NCBI RefSeq assembly: GCF_002899695.1
Contig: NZ_PPEL01000008.1
Coordinates: forward strand, 1 to 60,438
DNA: 60,438 bases
Reading direction: 5' to 3'
Source of the DNA: Rubneribacter badeniensis
GTDB taxonomy: Bacteria > Actinomycetota > Coriobacteriia > Coriobacteriales > Eggerthellaceae
The notes beneath the pieces are model-generated. The model ran no database searches. It saw nothing but the letters and a program-made list of their open reading frames with translations, and had not been told where the DNA came from. The translations under genes were made by a program, and so were the position numbers. Shown one piece after another: positions 40,726 to 48,366 of this stretch; the stretch's first letter is position 1, and each line of letters opens with the position of its first letter.

Positions 40726-42003
40726 ATGCACTATCTCCCTCGATTAATAGATGCAAAACTCGCCCAATACATCCGAGCGTTCGGTGCGGTTTCGCTTCGC
40801 GGCCCCAAATGGTGCGGCAAAACCACCACATGCCTGCAGCAGGCAGGAAGCGCCTACTACCTTACCGAGCGCAACACGCAAGAACTCGCCCGCATAAACC
40901 CCGAAAACTTATTTTCCGGCAATCCTCCCATTCTGCTTGACGAGTGGCAGCGCGTTCCGGAGCTTTGGGATGCCGTGCGCAGCGACGTAGACCGCGTCCA
41001 AGAAAAGGGGCGGTTTCTGCTCACGGGATCGACAACGCCGAAGCATGTGCATCACAGCGGCACCGGGCGTATCGCGCGCCTGAAAATGAAAAGCATGACC
41101 CTCAGCGAATCGGGAGAATCCTCTGCCCAAATAAGCCTTAGTTCGCTTTTCTCCGAATCGGACATATCGGGCGCGCAGGAAGAGCCGTCCCTCGAAAGCC
41201 TCATCAATCTCATATGCCGCGGCGGATGGCCCGCATCCATCGGAAGCCCTCTTGAAGCCACTCTTCTGGTTCCCCGCGAATACGTGGCCGCAGTGTGTGA
41301 CCCCGATGCGGCAGATATGGAAGGCGAAGATGCGATAAGGTTCAATGCCCAGAAAATGCGCGCCCTTTTGCATGCGTTCGGCCGCACGACCGCGCAGCTG
41401 GTGAACAAGTCGACGCTCTTAAAGGATTTCAGCAGAGGCGGCGAGCATGCAGACGGCAAAGCCGAAACCATCCGTTCGCGCAACACGCTGGATGCCTATA
41501 TAGATTACCTAGAGCGCTCCTACGTCATAGAAGAGCAGCCCGCGTGGAATCCTGCACTGCGCTCCCCCTTGCGCCTGCGCATTTCTCCCAAATGGCACTT
41601 GATAGACCCGTCGCTTGCGGTGGCCGCGATGGGAGCCACCCCCGAAATGCTGAAAAAGGATGTCAAAACGCTCGGCTTTTTGTTTGAATCCCTTTGCTAC
41701 CGGGATTTGTCCGTGTATGCGGCCTGCATGGACGCGCAGGTATATCACTATCGGGACAATTCCGACCTTGAGGTTGATGCCATCGTGGAGCGGACGGATC
41801 AATCGTGGGGTGCGTTCGAGGTGAAACTGGGAGCCGCCCAAGTTGACGATGCCGCCGCAACGCTCAATCGTCTTGAGCGGAAAATGGCGCTGGCCGGTCA
41901 GACCGCGCCATCGTGCAAATGCGTGATTGTGGGGCAGGGACGCTTCGCCTATCGCCGCCCCGATGGCGTGGCCGTTGTCCCCATAACCATGCTGGGAGCT
42001 TAA
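40726..42003 (+). CDS. AAA_14/DUF4143 ATPase 3
   Basis: 425 residues; AAGGAG precedes ATG 40726. P-loop SLRGPKWCGKTTTCLQQ (about residues 24-40), Walker B-like PILLDEWQRVPELWD, sensor FLLTGSTTPK, CRGGWPASIG, middle domain with NTLDAYIDYLERSYVIEEQ, and C-terminal YHYRDNSDLEVDAIVE...AFEVKLG with the D/ExK pattern. Less GC-rich than its neighbours, suggesting separate acquisition. A C-terminal fragment of a further family member begins within a few bases of its stop codon. Confidence 0.82.
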   Translation: MHYLPRLIDAKLAQYIRAFGAVSLRGPKWCGKTTTCLQQAGSAYYLTERNTQELARINPENLFSGNPPILLDEWQRVPELWDAVRSDVDRVQEKGRFLLTGSTTPKHVHHSGTGRIARLKMKSMTLSESGESSAQISLSSLFSESDISGAQEEPSLESLINLICRGGWPASIGSPLEATLLVPREYVAAVCDPDAADMEGEDAIRFNAQKMRALLHAFGRTTAQLVNKSTLLKDFSRGGEHADGKAETIRSRNTLDAYIDYLERSYVIEEQPAWNPALRSPLRLRISPKWHLIDPSLAVAAMGATPEMLKKDVKTLGFLFESLCYRDLSVYAACMDAQVYHYRDNSDLEVDAIVERTDQSWGAFEVKLGAAQVDDAAATLNRLERKMALAGQTAPSCKCVIVGQGRFAYRRPDGVAVVPITMLGA

Positions 42004-42007
42004 GATC

Positions 42008-42451
42008 GCTCCGACGGTTTCAATTCGCGCCGATCCGTCCCTCGCCGCAGCCCAGCTGGGCAGGGGACCCGAAGCGCTCGTGCGCGACTGGCAGGCTTTC
42101 GGCACGATGTTCGAGAACCTGTGCATCCGCGACCTTCTCGTGTACGCCCAAGCCCTCCCCGACATCGGATTCGAGCCGATCAGGTACTATCGCGACGATT
42201 CCGGCCTAGAGGCAGACGCGATCATCGAGCTGGCAGATGGAAGATGGGCGGCTTTCGAAGTCAAGGTCGGCGAGGAGGGCGTGCCCGCCGCGGCCTCGAA
42301 CCTCAAGCGGCTCCGCGGGAAGCTTCGCGGCAACCCGAAGGCGCGCGTGAGGGAGCCCGAGTTCATGGCCGTCATCACCGGCCTTTCCCACTATGCCCGC
42401 GAAGTAGGCGAGGGCATCTACTCCATTCCCATCCGCGCCCTCGCGCCCTGA
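42008..42451 (+). pseudogene. C-terminal remnant of a fifth AAA_14/DUF4143 ATPase
   Basis: An open frame directly after the ATPase 3 stop reads ADPSLAAAQLGRGPEALVRD, then IRYYRDDSGLEADAIIELAD and AFEVKVGEEG, ending at 42451. These match the last third of ATPases 1-3 (for example VDPSLAAALLHATPSRLLRD). The ATPase and middle domains are missing and no repeat array precedes it. It looks as if cassette 3 arrived within, or recombined with, an older family member. An ATG at 42080 exists but has no good ribosome binding site. Confidence 0.75.
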
Positions 42452-42623
42452 GGGCATGCCGAGCAAGGAGCCGAGCCGCTTGCATCCGGCCGCCCGCAGC
42501 GTCTGTGAGCCGCGCTGCCCGCATCCCGCGCCCCGCCCGAGGCCCGCACCCAGCCGCCCAAGACGCCGCCCCATCTCCCGAGACGCCGCCCACACCGGCC
42601 TCTCGGGCGGCAAATCTCAAACC

Positions 42624-43421
42624 TCAGCCCATGCGCGAGAACGGGCCCGTGGAGTACTCGGCCCACGAATAGGCGGGCAGGTAGTCGCCGCGATACGAGT
42701 TCACCGCGACAGGATCGCCTTCGAGGAAGCGATAGCTGTCGCTGTCGACGAGCGCCGGGTCGATAGCCAGGCTGTTGCGCGAGCGCACAAGCACCGCCTC
42801 CGCGCCCGCGGCAGTGAGCGCGGCGCGCAGATCGGCCACGACGTTTTGGAAGTAGCTGCGCTTCGAGGCGTTGTAAGACGCATCCTCCCACAGCACCGCG
42901 CACGCCTCGCGCGTGGTCACGCCGCAACCGCGCCTATCCACCAAAAGCGCGAACAACTCTTTGGACTTCGAGCGCTTGAACGACAGCGGCACGCCGTCCA
43001 CCTCGGCCTCGAACCCTCCGAACGTCCGCACGCGCACGATTCCCGGTTGTCGCACGCGCTCGCGGCGCTCGTCGTAGATGAAGGTGAGCTCGCGGCGCAC
43101 GTCCTCAAGGCGCGCCGGCTTCAGCAGATAGCCCGTCGCGCGCACGGCGAACGCGTCCACGGCGTACTGCTCGTAGCTGGTCACGAACACGATGCGCGTG
43201 TCGGGATTCTCGTCCTTGAGCGCTTTCGCCAGCTCAAGGCCGCTCATACCGGGCATCTCGATGTCGAGGAACGCCGCGTCCACGCGATGCTCGCGCGCAA
43301 AGGCGAGCGCCGTGCGCGGCAGCGAGAACTCCTGCACCTCGTCCGCCCCACCGGCCTCCCGAACAAGGCGCGCGGTACCACGCAACGCCAGCGGCTCGTC
43401 ATCCACCACGATGATGTTCAT
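42624..43421 (-). CDS. response regulator: REC plus SARP/OmpR-like winged helix
   Basis: 265 residues from ATG 43421 (GGAAGGGG upstream). The receiver domain has D7/D8, phospho-acceptor D53 (AAFLDIEMPGMSG), T81 and K101. After a linker, residues about 128-265 form a winged helix with FGGFEAEVDGVPLSFKRSKS, followed by REACAVLWEDASYNASKRSY, as in SARP/BTAD-type regulators, rather than the LytTR domain usually paired with LytS-like kinases. Its ATG overlaps the stop of the frame-shifted kinase tail (ATGA), indicating that kinase and regulator belong together. Confidence 0.85.
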   Translation of the reverse strand: MNIIVVDDEPLALRGTARLVREAGGADEVQEFSLPRTALAFAREHRVDAAFLDIEMPGMSGLELAKALKDENPDTRIVFVTSYEQYAVDAFAVRATGYLLKPARLEDVRRELTFIYDERRERVRQPGIVRVRTFGGFEAEVDGVPLSFKRSKSKELFALLVDRRGCGVTTREACAVLWEDASYNASKRSYFQNVVADLRAALTAAGAEAVLVRSRNSLAIDPALVDSDSYRFLEGDPVAVNSYRGDYLPAYSWAEYSTGPFSRMG

Positions 43422-43743
43422 TCGCCACCCCTTCCGCAACCGGAACCGCGCGCACCACCGTCGGATGCGACCTCCGCACTACCGCCAGCCACAGCCTCCA
43501 TGCCGTCGCCGAGCGCGCCGACCGTCCCCGAGGCGTCCCCGGCCGCACCGCCAGATTCAGCCCCCTCGCTTCCGGCCGCGTCGCCAGCCGCCACACCCGC
43601 GCATCCGGCCGCCGCACTCGCGTCGCCGACCGCCACTTCCACACCGTCACCATCAGGCGCGCCGACCGTCCCCGCAACGCTCCCAGCCGCACCGCCAGCC
43701 ATGCCGCCAGTCGTAGCGCCCGTCTCACCAGGGGCACCCACTG
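43418..43743 (-). other. out-of-frame Gly/Ala-rich C-terminal extension of the kinase
   Basis: After the G9 tract the +1 frame stays open as a Gly/Ala/Glu-rich, low-complexity sequence to TGA at 43418-43420, which overlaps the regulator ATG. The current kinase frame stops at 43725. Either the tract varies (G8/G9), or the kinase lost a longer tail, or there is a base-calling error in the homopolymer. Confidence 0.6.
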
Positions 43744-45089
43744 CCCCCCCCCGCACCGCCTTCCGCGCTCCCAACCGCACCGCCGTCCGCGCCCTCCCCC
43801 TTCGGGATGCGCAGCGTCGCGCGCGTACCCGCGCCCGGCGTGCTGTCCACCACCAGCGTGCCGCCGCACAGCGCCTTCACGCGCGCGCTCACGTTCGCGA
43901 TGCCCACGTGCAGCCGACCGTCGAGCCGCGCCGCATCCGGCTCGAAGCCCACGCCGTCGTCGGCGACCGTCACCACGAACGCGTCCGGCTCCTCCGCAGA
44001 GGCCACGCGCACCCGGCCTCCCTCCTCGCGCTTCGTCACGCCGTGGCGCACCGCGTTCTCCGCAAGCGCTTGCAGCGACAAAGGCGGCAGCGAGAACGCC
44101 GTAGCCCGCACGTCGAACTCCACGCGCAGCCGGTTCCCGAACCGCTTCTGCTCAAGCGCCAAATACGTGCGCGCATGCCGCAGCTCGCGCTCGAACGGAA
44201 TGGGCACGCGACTGGTGAGCGAGGCCATGTTCTCGCGCAGATACGCCGAGAAGTCCGTGACCATGCGCGCCGCCTCGGCTGGATCGCTCAGACACATCTC
44301 GCGGATGGCCGTGAGCGTGTTGTACAGGAAGTGCGGCTGTATCTGGCTGAGCATGATGTCGGCGCGCGCCTCGGCCAGCTCCTGCTCACGCCGCGCCAGA
44401 AGCGCCTTGCGCTCGGATTGGATGCTGATGAAGATGATGAGCAGCGCCAACGTGATGGCCGCGTTCAGAAGCGCCACGCCGAACAACGCCACCTGCACCG
44501 CGTTGGCCACCATCGGCAGCAGGAGGTAGCTTGCGAAGCCCAGGCGCTCCGCTGCGGTCAAACAACCGAAATGGCGCAGAATGATAACGGCGTTGAACAG
44601 GTGCAGCGCAATGACGGACGCTTGCGATATCCAAAACAGATCGCCGCGCTCATAACCCGCCTCAGGGGTCACGACGAACAGCATCCCGTTCCACAGCGAG
44701 GCGACGCAGCAGATCGAATACGCCACGAACAGCGCTCCCAAAAGCGGCGGGGCCACGCGACGCACCGTCGGCGCAAGCTGCGTGCGACGCTCCAAGTACG
44801 ACACGATGTAGCCCGTGAAGAACAGGTAGATGGGCATCACGGCCACGTAGTAGGCGAAGGAGCCCGCCATCACGAGCGCGTACTGGCCTTGATCCAGCGG
44901 CGGCGCGGGCGCCCAAGACGTGATATCCCCCAAAGCCATGACGGCGTTCGCCAGGCAGATGCCCGCGAAGCAGCGGCTCACCTCGTCTCGGCGCCCGCGC
45001 GCGGCAATGAGCGCGTGGACACCCATCATCGCGCACAAAAGCGCGCTGTACCCGTCAAGCGCTATGTTGAAGAGATCGAACGAATCCAT
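43725..45089 (-). CDS. LytS-like membrane sensor histidine kinase
   Basis: 454 residues. Six or seven membrane helices (about 10-220) are followed by a short coiled coil (SERKALLARREQELAEARAD), a His_kinase box with H253 (LSQIQPHFLYNTLTAIREM), an N box (LPPLSLQALAENAVRHGV) and G boxes (VADDGVGFEPDAARLDGR, VGIANVSARV). The signal is unknown. The frame ends GGGSGCPW just after a G9 tract (43744-43752). With eight Gs it would run on for about 110 residues to 43418 and overlap the regulator start. 71 bases separate it from ATPase 4 upstream on the same strand. Confidence 0.85.
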   Translation of the reverse strand: MDSFDLFNIALDGYSALLCAMMGVHALIAARGRRDEVSRCFAGICLANAVMALGDITSWAPAPPLDQGQYALVMAGSFAYYVAVMPIYLFFTGYIVSYLERRTQLAPTVRRVAPPLLGALFVAYSICCVASLWNGMLFVVTPEAGYERGDLFWISQASVIALHLFNAVIILRHFGCLTAAERLGFASYLLLPMVANAVQVALFGVALLNAAITLALLIIFISIQSERKALLARREQELAEARADIMLSQIQPHFLYNTLTAIREMCLSDPAEAARMVTDFSAYLRENMASLTSRVPIPFERELRHARTYLALEQKRFGNRLRVEFDVRATAFSLPPLSLQALAENAVRHGVTKREEGGRVRVASAEEPDAFVVTVADDGVGFEPDAARLDGRLHVGIANVSARVKALCGGTLVVDSTPGAGTRATLRIPKGEGADGGAVGSAEGGAGGGSGCPW

Positions 45090-45160
45090 GGCCGTATTCT
45101 ATCCCTTTTGTGCGCGGCCAGCCGCAAAGAAGATCGGGCAATGCGTCCGCGACGAAAGCG

Positions 45161-46441
45161 TCAATCCCGAAGGCACCCAAGGGGAACGACGTACACCCCA
45201 TCGTCACGCCGGTAGGCGTACTCCGTCGCCGTGAGCACCATGAGAAAACTCGGCGGCTTCATCTTGTCGGTATCGATATCGTCAGCCAAAGCGCGCAGAT
45301 GCCGAGCGGCATCCTCTATAGATTCCTGGCTGGCAAGTTTAACCTCAACGGCCGCCCAGCGCCCATCCCTCAAATGCACTACGGCATCCACCTCGCGGCC
45401 TCTACCGTCCCGGTAATGGTACACGCGGCCTTTGAGCTTTTCCGAGAACACCCTCAAATCGCGAACGCACATCGATTCGAAGAGGAGCCCGAACGTGCGG
45501 AGGTCGCCCAGAAGGTCGCGAGGACCCACCCCCAGCGCGGCGCACGCAATCGACGGATCCACGTAATGGCGCGTGTTGGAAGTGCGCACGGCAGTCTTGG
45601 AGCGCAAATTGGGATTCCAAGCCGAAAGCTCTTCCACGACGTACAACCGCTCGAGAGCGGTCACGTACAACGCTATCGTCTCCTCGTCGAACGCCGTTCC
45701 CTCGTTCGCCTCCATGTCCCTCTTCATCTGGCTCAACGAGGTTTCCGAGGAGACGGCTCGCGCATACGAGCGCATGAACCGTTTGATCCTCTCGGGATTT
45801 TTGCTTTTCCTGAACACCCGGTTGATATCTTCACCCACAAGACCGTCGTAGAACACGTACGCCTGCTCCAACGCCTCATCCCCATCGAGGCTCACGACCC
45901 TCGGCCAACCCCCACGGCACACAAGGTAGGCATAGTCTTGCAGCGACAGCTCGCACCGCGCAGGGGCGACCTGCCCACCCTCGAACAAATCCGATAGGGA
46001 AACCGCACCCGTCCCGTCCTTCGATTCGAACAGGCTCATCGGACGCATCACCAAAGAGGCTATTCGCCCGATGCCGCTATGCTCGTAGGGCCTCCCGCCT
46101 TCATCATCGAGGGGAGTGGCCGATCCGGTGAGGATGAACTGCCCGTTTTCTCCCCTTCGGTCGACCTCGAAACGCACTTGATCCCAAATGAAGGGAATGT
46201 CCTGCCATTCGTCGATGAGGCGGGGAACATCACCTTCCAAAAAGAGGTCGGGAGCGTTTTTCGCTAGCGCGATATCCTGATCCCTCGTTGCGAGGTTCTG
46301 CAGATAGACCGCGCTCTTCGCAACTTGGATGGCCGTGGTGGATTTACCGCACCACTTGGGTCCCTGTATCAAAACAGCGCCGGTGCTCCTCAGTTTGAAG
46401 TCAAGCACCGCATCGGCAACGCGAGGGTAATATTCTTTCAT
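45161..46441 (-). CDS. AAA_14/DUF4143 ATPase 4
   Basis: 426 residues; GAGGAG precedes the ATG at 46441. P-loop LIQGPKWCGKSTTAIQVAKS (about residues 24-43), Walker B-like PRLIDEWQDIPFIWD, sensor FILTGSATPL, CRGGWPRVVS, a middle domain with TIALYVTALERLYVVEELSA, and C-terminal YHYRDGRGREVDAVVHLRDG then AVEVKL. Same architecture as ATPases 1-3 but on the opposite strand and separated by the two-component pair. Its repeat array has five units. Ends in VVPLGCLRD instead of the LGA end of the others. Confidence 0.82.
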   Translation of the reverse strand: MKEYYPRVADAVLDFKLRSTGAVLIQGPKWCGKSTTAIQVAKSAVYLQNLATRDQDIALAKNAPDLFLEGDVPRLIDEWQDIPFIWDQVRFEVDRRGENGQFILTGSATPLDDEGGRPYEHSGIGRIASLVMRPMSLFESKDGTGAVSLSDLFEGGQVAPARCELSLQDYAYLVCRGGWPRVVSLDGDEALEQAYVFYDGLVGEDINRVFRKSKNPERIKRFMRSYARAVSSETSLSQMKRDMEANEGTAFDEETIALYVTALERLYVVEELSAWNPNLRSKTAVRTSNTRHYVDPSIACAALGVGPRDLLGDLRTFGLLFESMCVRDLRVFSEKLKGRVYHYRDGRGREVDAVVHLRDGRWAAVEVKLASQESIEDAARHLRALADDIDTDKMKPPSFLMVLTATEYAYRRDDGVYVVPLGCLRD

Positions 46442-46472
46442 GGCGGCTCCTCACCGATCCGTTTGATCTACC

Positions 46473-46501
46473 AGTATAAAGAAACTTCGGCTATTTAACA
46501 A
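46473..46501 (-). promoter_or_regulatory. promoter of ATPase 4 within repeat array
   Basis: Minus strand -35 TTGTTA (46496-46501), a 17-base spacer and -10 TATACT (46473-46478). The -35 and most of the spacer lie in the gene-proximal 23-bp unit, so anything bound to the repeats would compete with RNA polymerase. Confidence 0.7.
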
Positions 46502-46595
46502 ACAGAACTTCGGTGATTTAAAAGAAGAAACTTCGGCTATTTGTCGGAAGAAACTTCGGCTATTTGTCGGAAGAAACTTCGGTGATTTGCAAATG
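46481..46595 (-). repeat. 23-bp tandem repeats upstream of ATPase 4 (5 copies)
   Basis: Five units of exactly 23 bases (starts at 46481, 46504, 46527, 46550 and 46573), each with GAAACTTCGG or a near match, then (CT/TG)ATTT. Units 3 and 4 are identical. CTTCGG occurs at 46485, 46508, 46531, 46554 and 46577. This is the longest of the four arrays and the only one on the minus strand. Confidence 0.93.
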
Positions 46596-46763
46596 TCTCT
46601 GTTGAATGGTTGAATAGAATCGGTGCAACCTATATTCGCTCGTCCTCGAGTTGAACTTCCCCTGATCGGATGTCTCGGAAGCCCCCTCTTTCATTCAGCG
46701 GGCGGGGCCTTCCGAAACGCCAGTAGGACCTCGCTCGGCGGGTCAGACTGGCCCAAGCCAACC

Positions 46764-46971
46764 CCGGTTCGACAGAGAAAACGCCTCGAAGTGGCACGGA
46801 TCGCGTCTTGTGCATAGATTTCCTCTCGAAAAAGCGCGCCGAGAGGCCAGTGGCGGCTCCAGCGAAAATCCCGACCTGGAGAAACGCTCTCGCCAGAACG
46901 AAAAGACACTTGGCGACCTATGCACAAGACGCAGTCTCTGCCGCTTCGGCGCGACGTCCGTGTCAAACCGG
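46764..46971. repeat. 54-bp imperfect inverted repeat pair
   Basis: The left arm 46764-46817 and right arm 46918-46971 align without gaps in inverted orientation at about 41 of 54 positions. The inner 15 bases (GCGTCTTGTGCATAG) are perfect. They look like two diverged copies of a dispersed intergenic element facing each other, 100 bases apart. Confidence 0.75.
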
Positions 46972-47192
46972 AATCGACATAGAGTTGCAAATTTGCTGCA
47001 AACAGGACGCTGGGACGCGAACGAGCGCGAAGGAGCGTGGGCTCTACGATGCGCAAACGAACTGCGAGCGAAGAAGCACCCGACGAGAATGTCAAGACGC
47101 GTTCGCAATCCTACTATCCCTGGTCACTTACGCGCACCGCGTTCTCACCCTCAGCATGCTGGCAGACGTACTCCGCGCATCGGCCCCACCGC

Positions 47193-47219
47193 GTGACAGC
47201 ACCCCCGTCCTTTTGTCAC
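47193..47219 (+). repeat. REP-like hairpin A
   Basis: GTGACA...TGTCAC ends around CCCCCGTCCTTT. First of five copies of a shared 26-27-base element in this window. Confidence 0.75.
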
Positions 47220-47422
47220 CCTTTTGCGCGCCGTAACCTGGGCCTTGGGGAGGTTTGCGCCCCGCAACCCAAATCCCGGACCCGAAGCTGCGAGCGAGCG
47301 GACAGGTTTATATCCTACGTCCCGCACGGACGAGCGGCCCGAGCCCTTCGAGCCTTCAACCCTCCGAGGATCCCGCCGATCCCAGCTCGATGCGGCATCG
47401 ACGCCGCAAAGCCGAAGCGGTT

Positions 47423-47935
47423 TCAGAAGGCGTCGGGAGAGCCAACCATGACGAGGATATCGTATTCCTCGCCCCAATCCTTCGCGTCGCCGTAATTGTA
47501 CACGCCGCCCACGTCGGGAACGTCCAGCGCCTCCGCGATCTCATCGACTTCCGGACGATGCTCCTCATGACGGTACGAGACGCGCGTGAAAACCCGGTTG
47601 AAATACGTCGCGTTGTCCGTCTCGACCCGCTGAAAACCGAGGGCCCTGATGGCATCGGCCGCCTCCTCGGCCGCGCCCTCGATGCCGCAGCCGTTCAGCA
47701 CCAGCACATTGATCTGGTCTTTCCCTTCGCGAAGCGGGGAATCGGGCGCGCTCGAAATCGCATCGGCCTCCGCAGCCGCATCGATGACGCCGGTCGAAAC
47801 CCCGTCGACGTCGCGCGCGGTTGAGCCGCAGCCCGCGAGCATCGCGCACGAGAAGACGCACGCCGCCGCAACGGCGATCAATCTCGAAAAGAGCCGTCCA
47901 ACAGCGCCGACAACCCTTCTGCTTTCGACCCCCAT
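47423..47935 (-). CDS. lipoprotein with LytR_C domain
   Basis: 170 residues from ATG 47935 (GGAGG upstream). N-terminal lipoprotein signal: hydrophobic LIAVAAACVFSCAMLAGC with an LAGC lipobox (acylated Cys about residue 34). The C-terminal half is a LytR_C domain: INVLVLNGCGIEGAAEEAAD, RALGFQRVETDNATYFNRVF and DILVMVG. LytR_C modules accompany LytR-CpsA-Psr enzymes that attach polymers to peptidoglycan; here the domain stands alone, without the phosphotransferase. It probably sits on the outer face of the membrane. No partner gene is adjacent. Confidence 0.8.
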   Translation of the reverse strand: MGVESRRVVGAVGRLFSRLIAVAAACVFSCAMLAGCGSTARDVDGVSTGVIDAAAEADAISSAPDSPLREGKDQINVLVLNGCGIEGAAEEAADAIRALGFQRVETDNATYFNRVFTRVSYRHEEHRPEVDEIAEALDVPDVGGVYNYGDAKDWGEEYDILVMVGSPDAF

Positions 47936-48251
47936 GGCAAACCTCCTCGACCGCCTTCTCCTTTGCACCGCCAAATGCGGCTCGAGCCCGTGCCGCAAGG
48001 CCCCTGTCGGCCCTTCCGGCGCAACCAGAAAGGAGGCCCTTGCGCGCCATTCTCTTCTGACAAACCTCGGAAACGGAACAAACAACCGAGAGGAAGAGAG
48101 AAGAGAGTACAAAACGCGCCCTCTTGGCTGAGCGATGATCGTAACCTCCCCGCATCCGCAGGCTTCGCCACGTTCGCCACCTACTCGACAAGCGAAAGGA
48201 AAAGGCCGTGTTTCGGCACCTGCCGCTGCATTCGTGCAGCAACTCCACCGC

Positions 48252-48278
48252 GTGACATTATCCCCGTCCTTTTGTCAC
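48252..48278 (+). repeat. REP-like hairpin B
   Basis: GTGACATTATCCCCGTCC then TTTTGTCAC. Head-to-tail with copy C, 7 bases apart. Confidence 0.8.
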
Positions 48279-48285
48279 ACACCGC

Positions 48286-48312
48286 GTAACAGCATCCCCG
48301 TCCTTTTGTCAC
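48286..48312 (+). repeat. REP-like hairpin C
   Basis: GTAACAGCATCCCCGTCC then TTTTGTCAC; same orientation as B. Confidence 0.8.
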
Positions 48313-48366
48313 AGAGCGCTTCTCCATTGCGCGCCTTATTGCCATAAGCGAAGCAACGCTTTGGGG

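Larger units (their letters stand above)
46596..47422. other. intergenic region with divergent repeat copies
   Basis: No convincing gene. Open frames on both strands begin with similar peptides (MHKTRSVPLR, MHKTQSLPLR) only because an imperfect inverted repeat (46764-46817 / 46918-46971) is read from each side. One REP-like hairpin is at 47193-47219. The rest shows nothing I can support. Confidence 0.6.
47936..48366. other. intergenic region with two REP-like hairpins
   Basis: Upstream of the lipoprotein gene, ending at the C1 protease stop. It holds REP-like copies B and C. No open frame here has a ribosome binding site or a recognisable domain. Confidence 0.6.

Noticed and set aside
37583-46595. 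CRISPR array interpretation of the 23-bp repeats
   Set aside because: Units are directly contiguous with no unique spacers, differ between loci, and there are no cas genes. They behave as iterons or operators.
46691-47196. Short open frames with MHKTRS/MHKTQS-type starts as possible leader peptides
   Set aside because: They arise from two copies of a diverged inverted repeat read on opposite strands, without ribosome binding sites.
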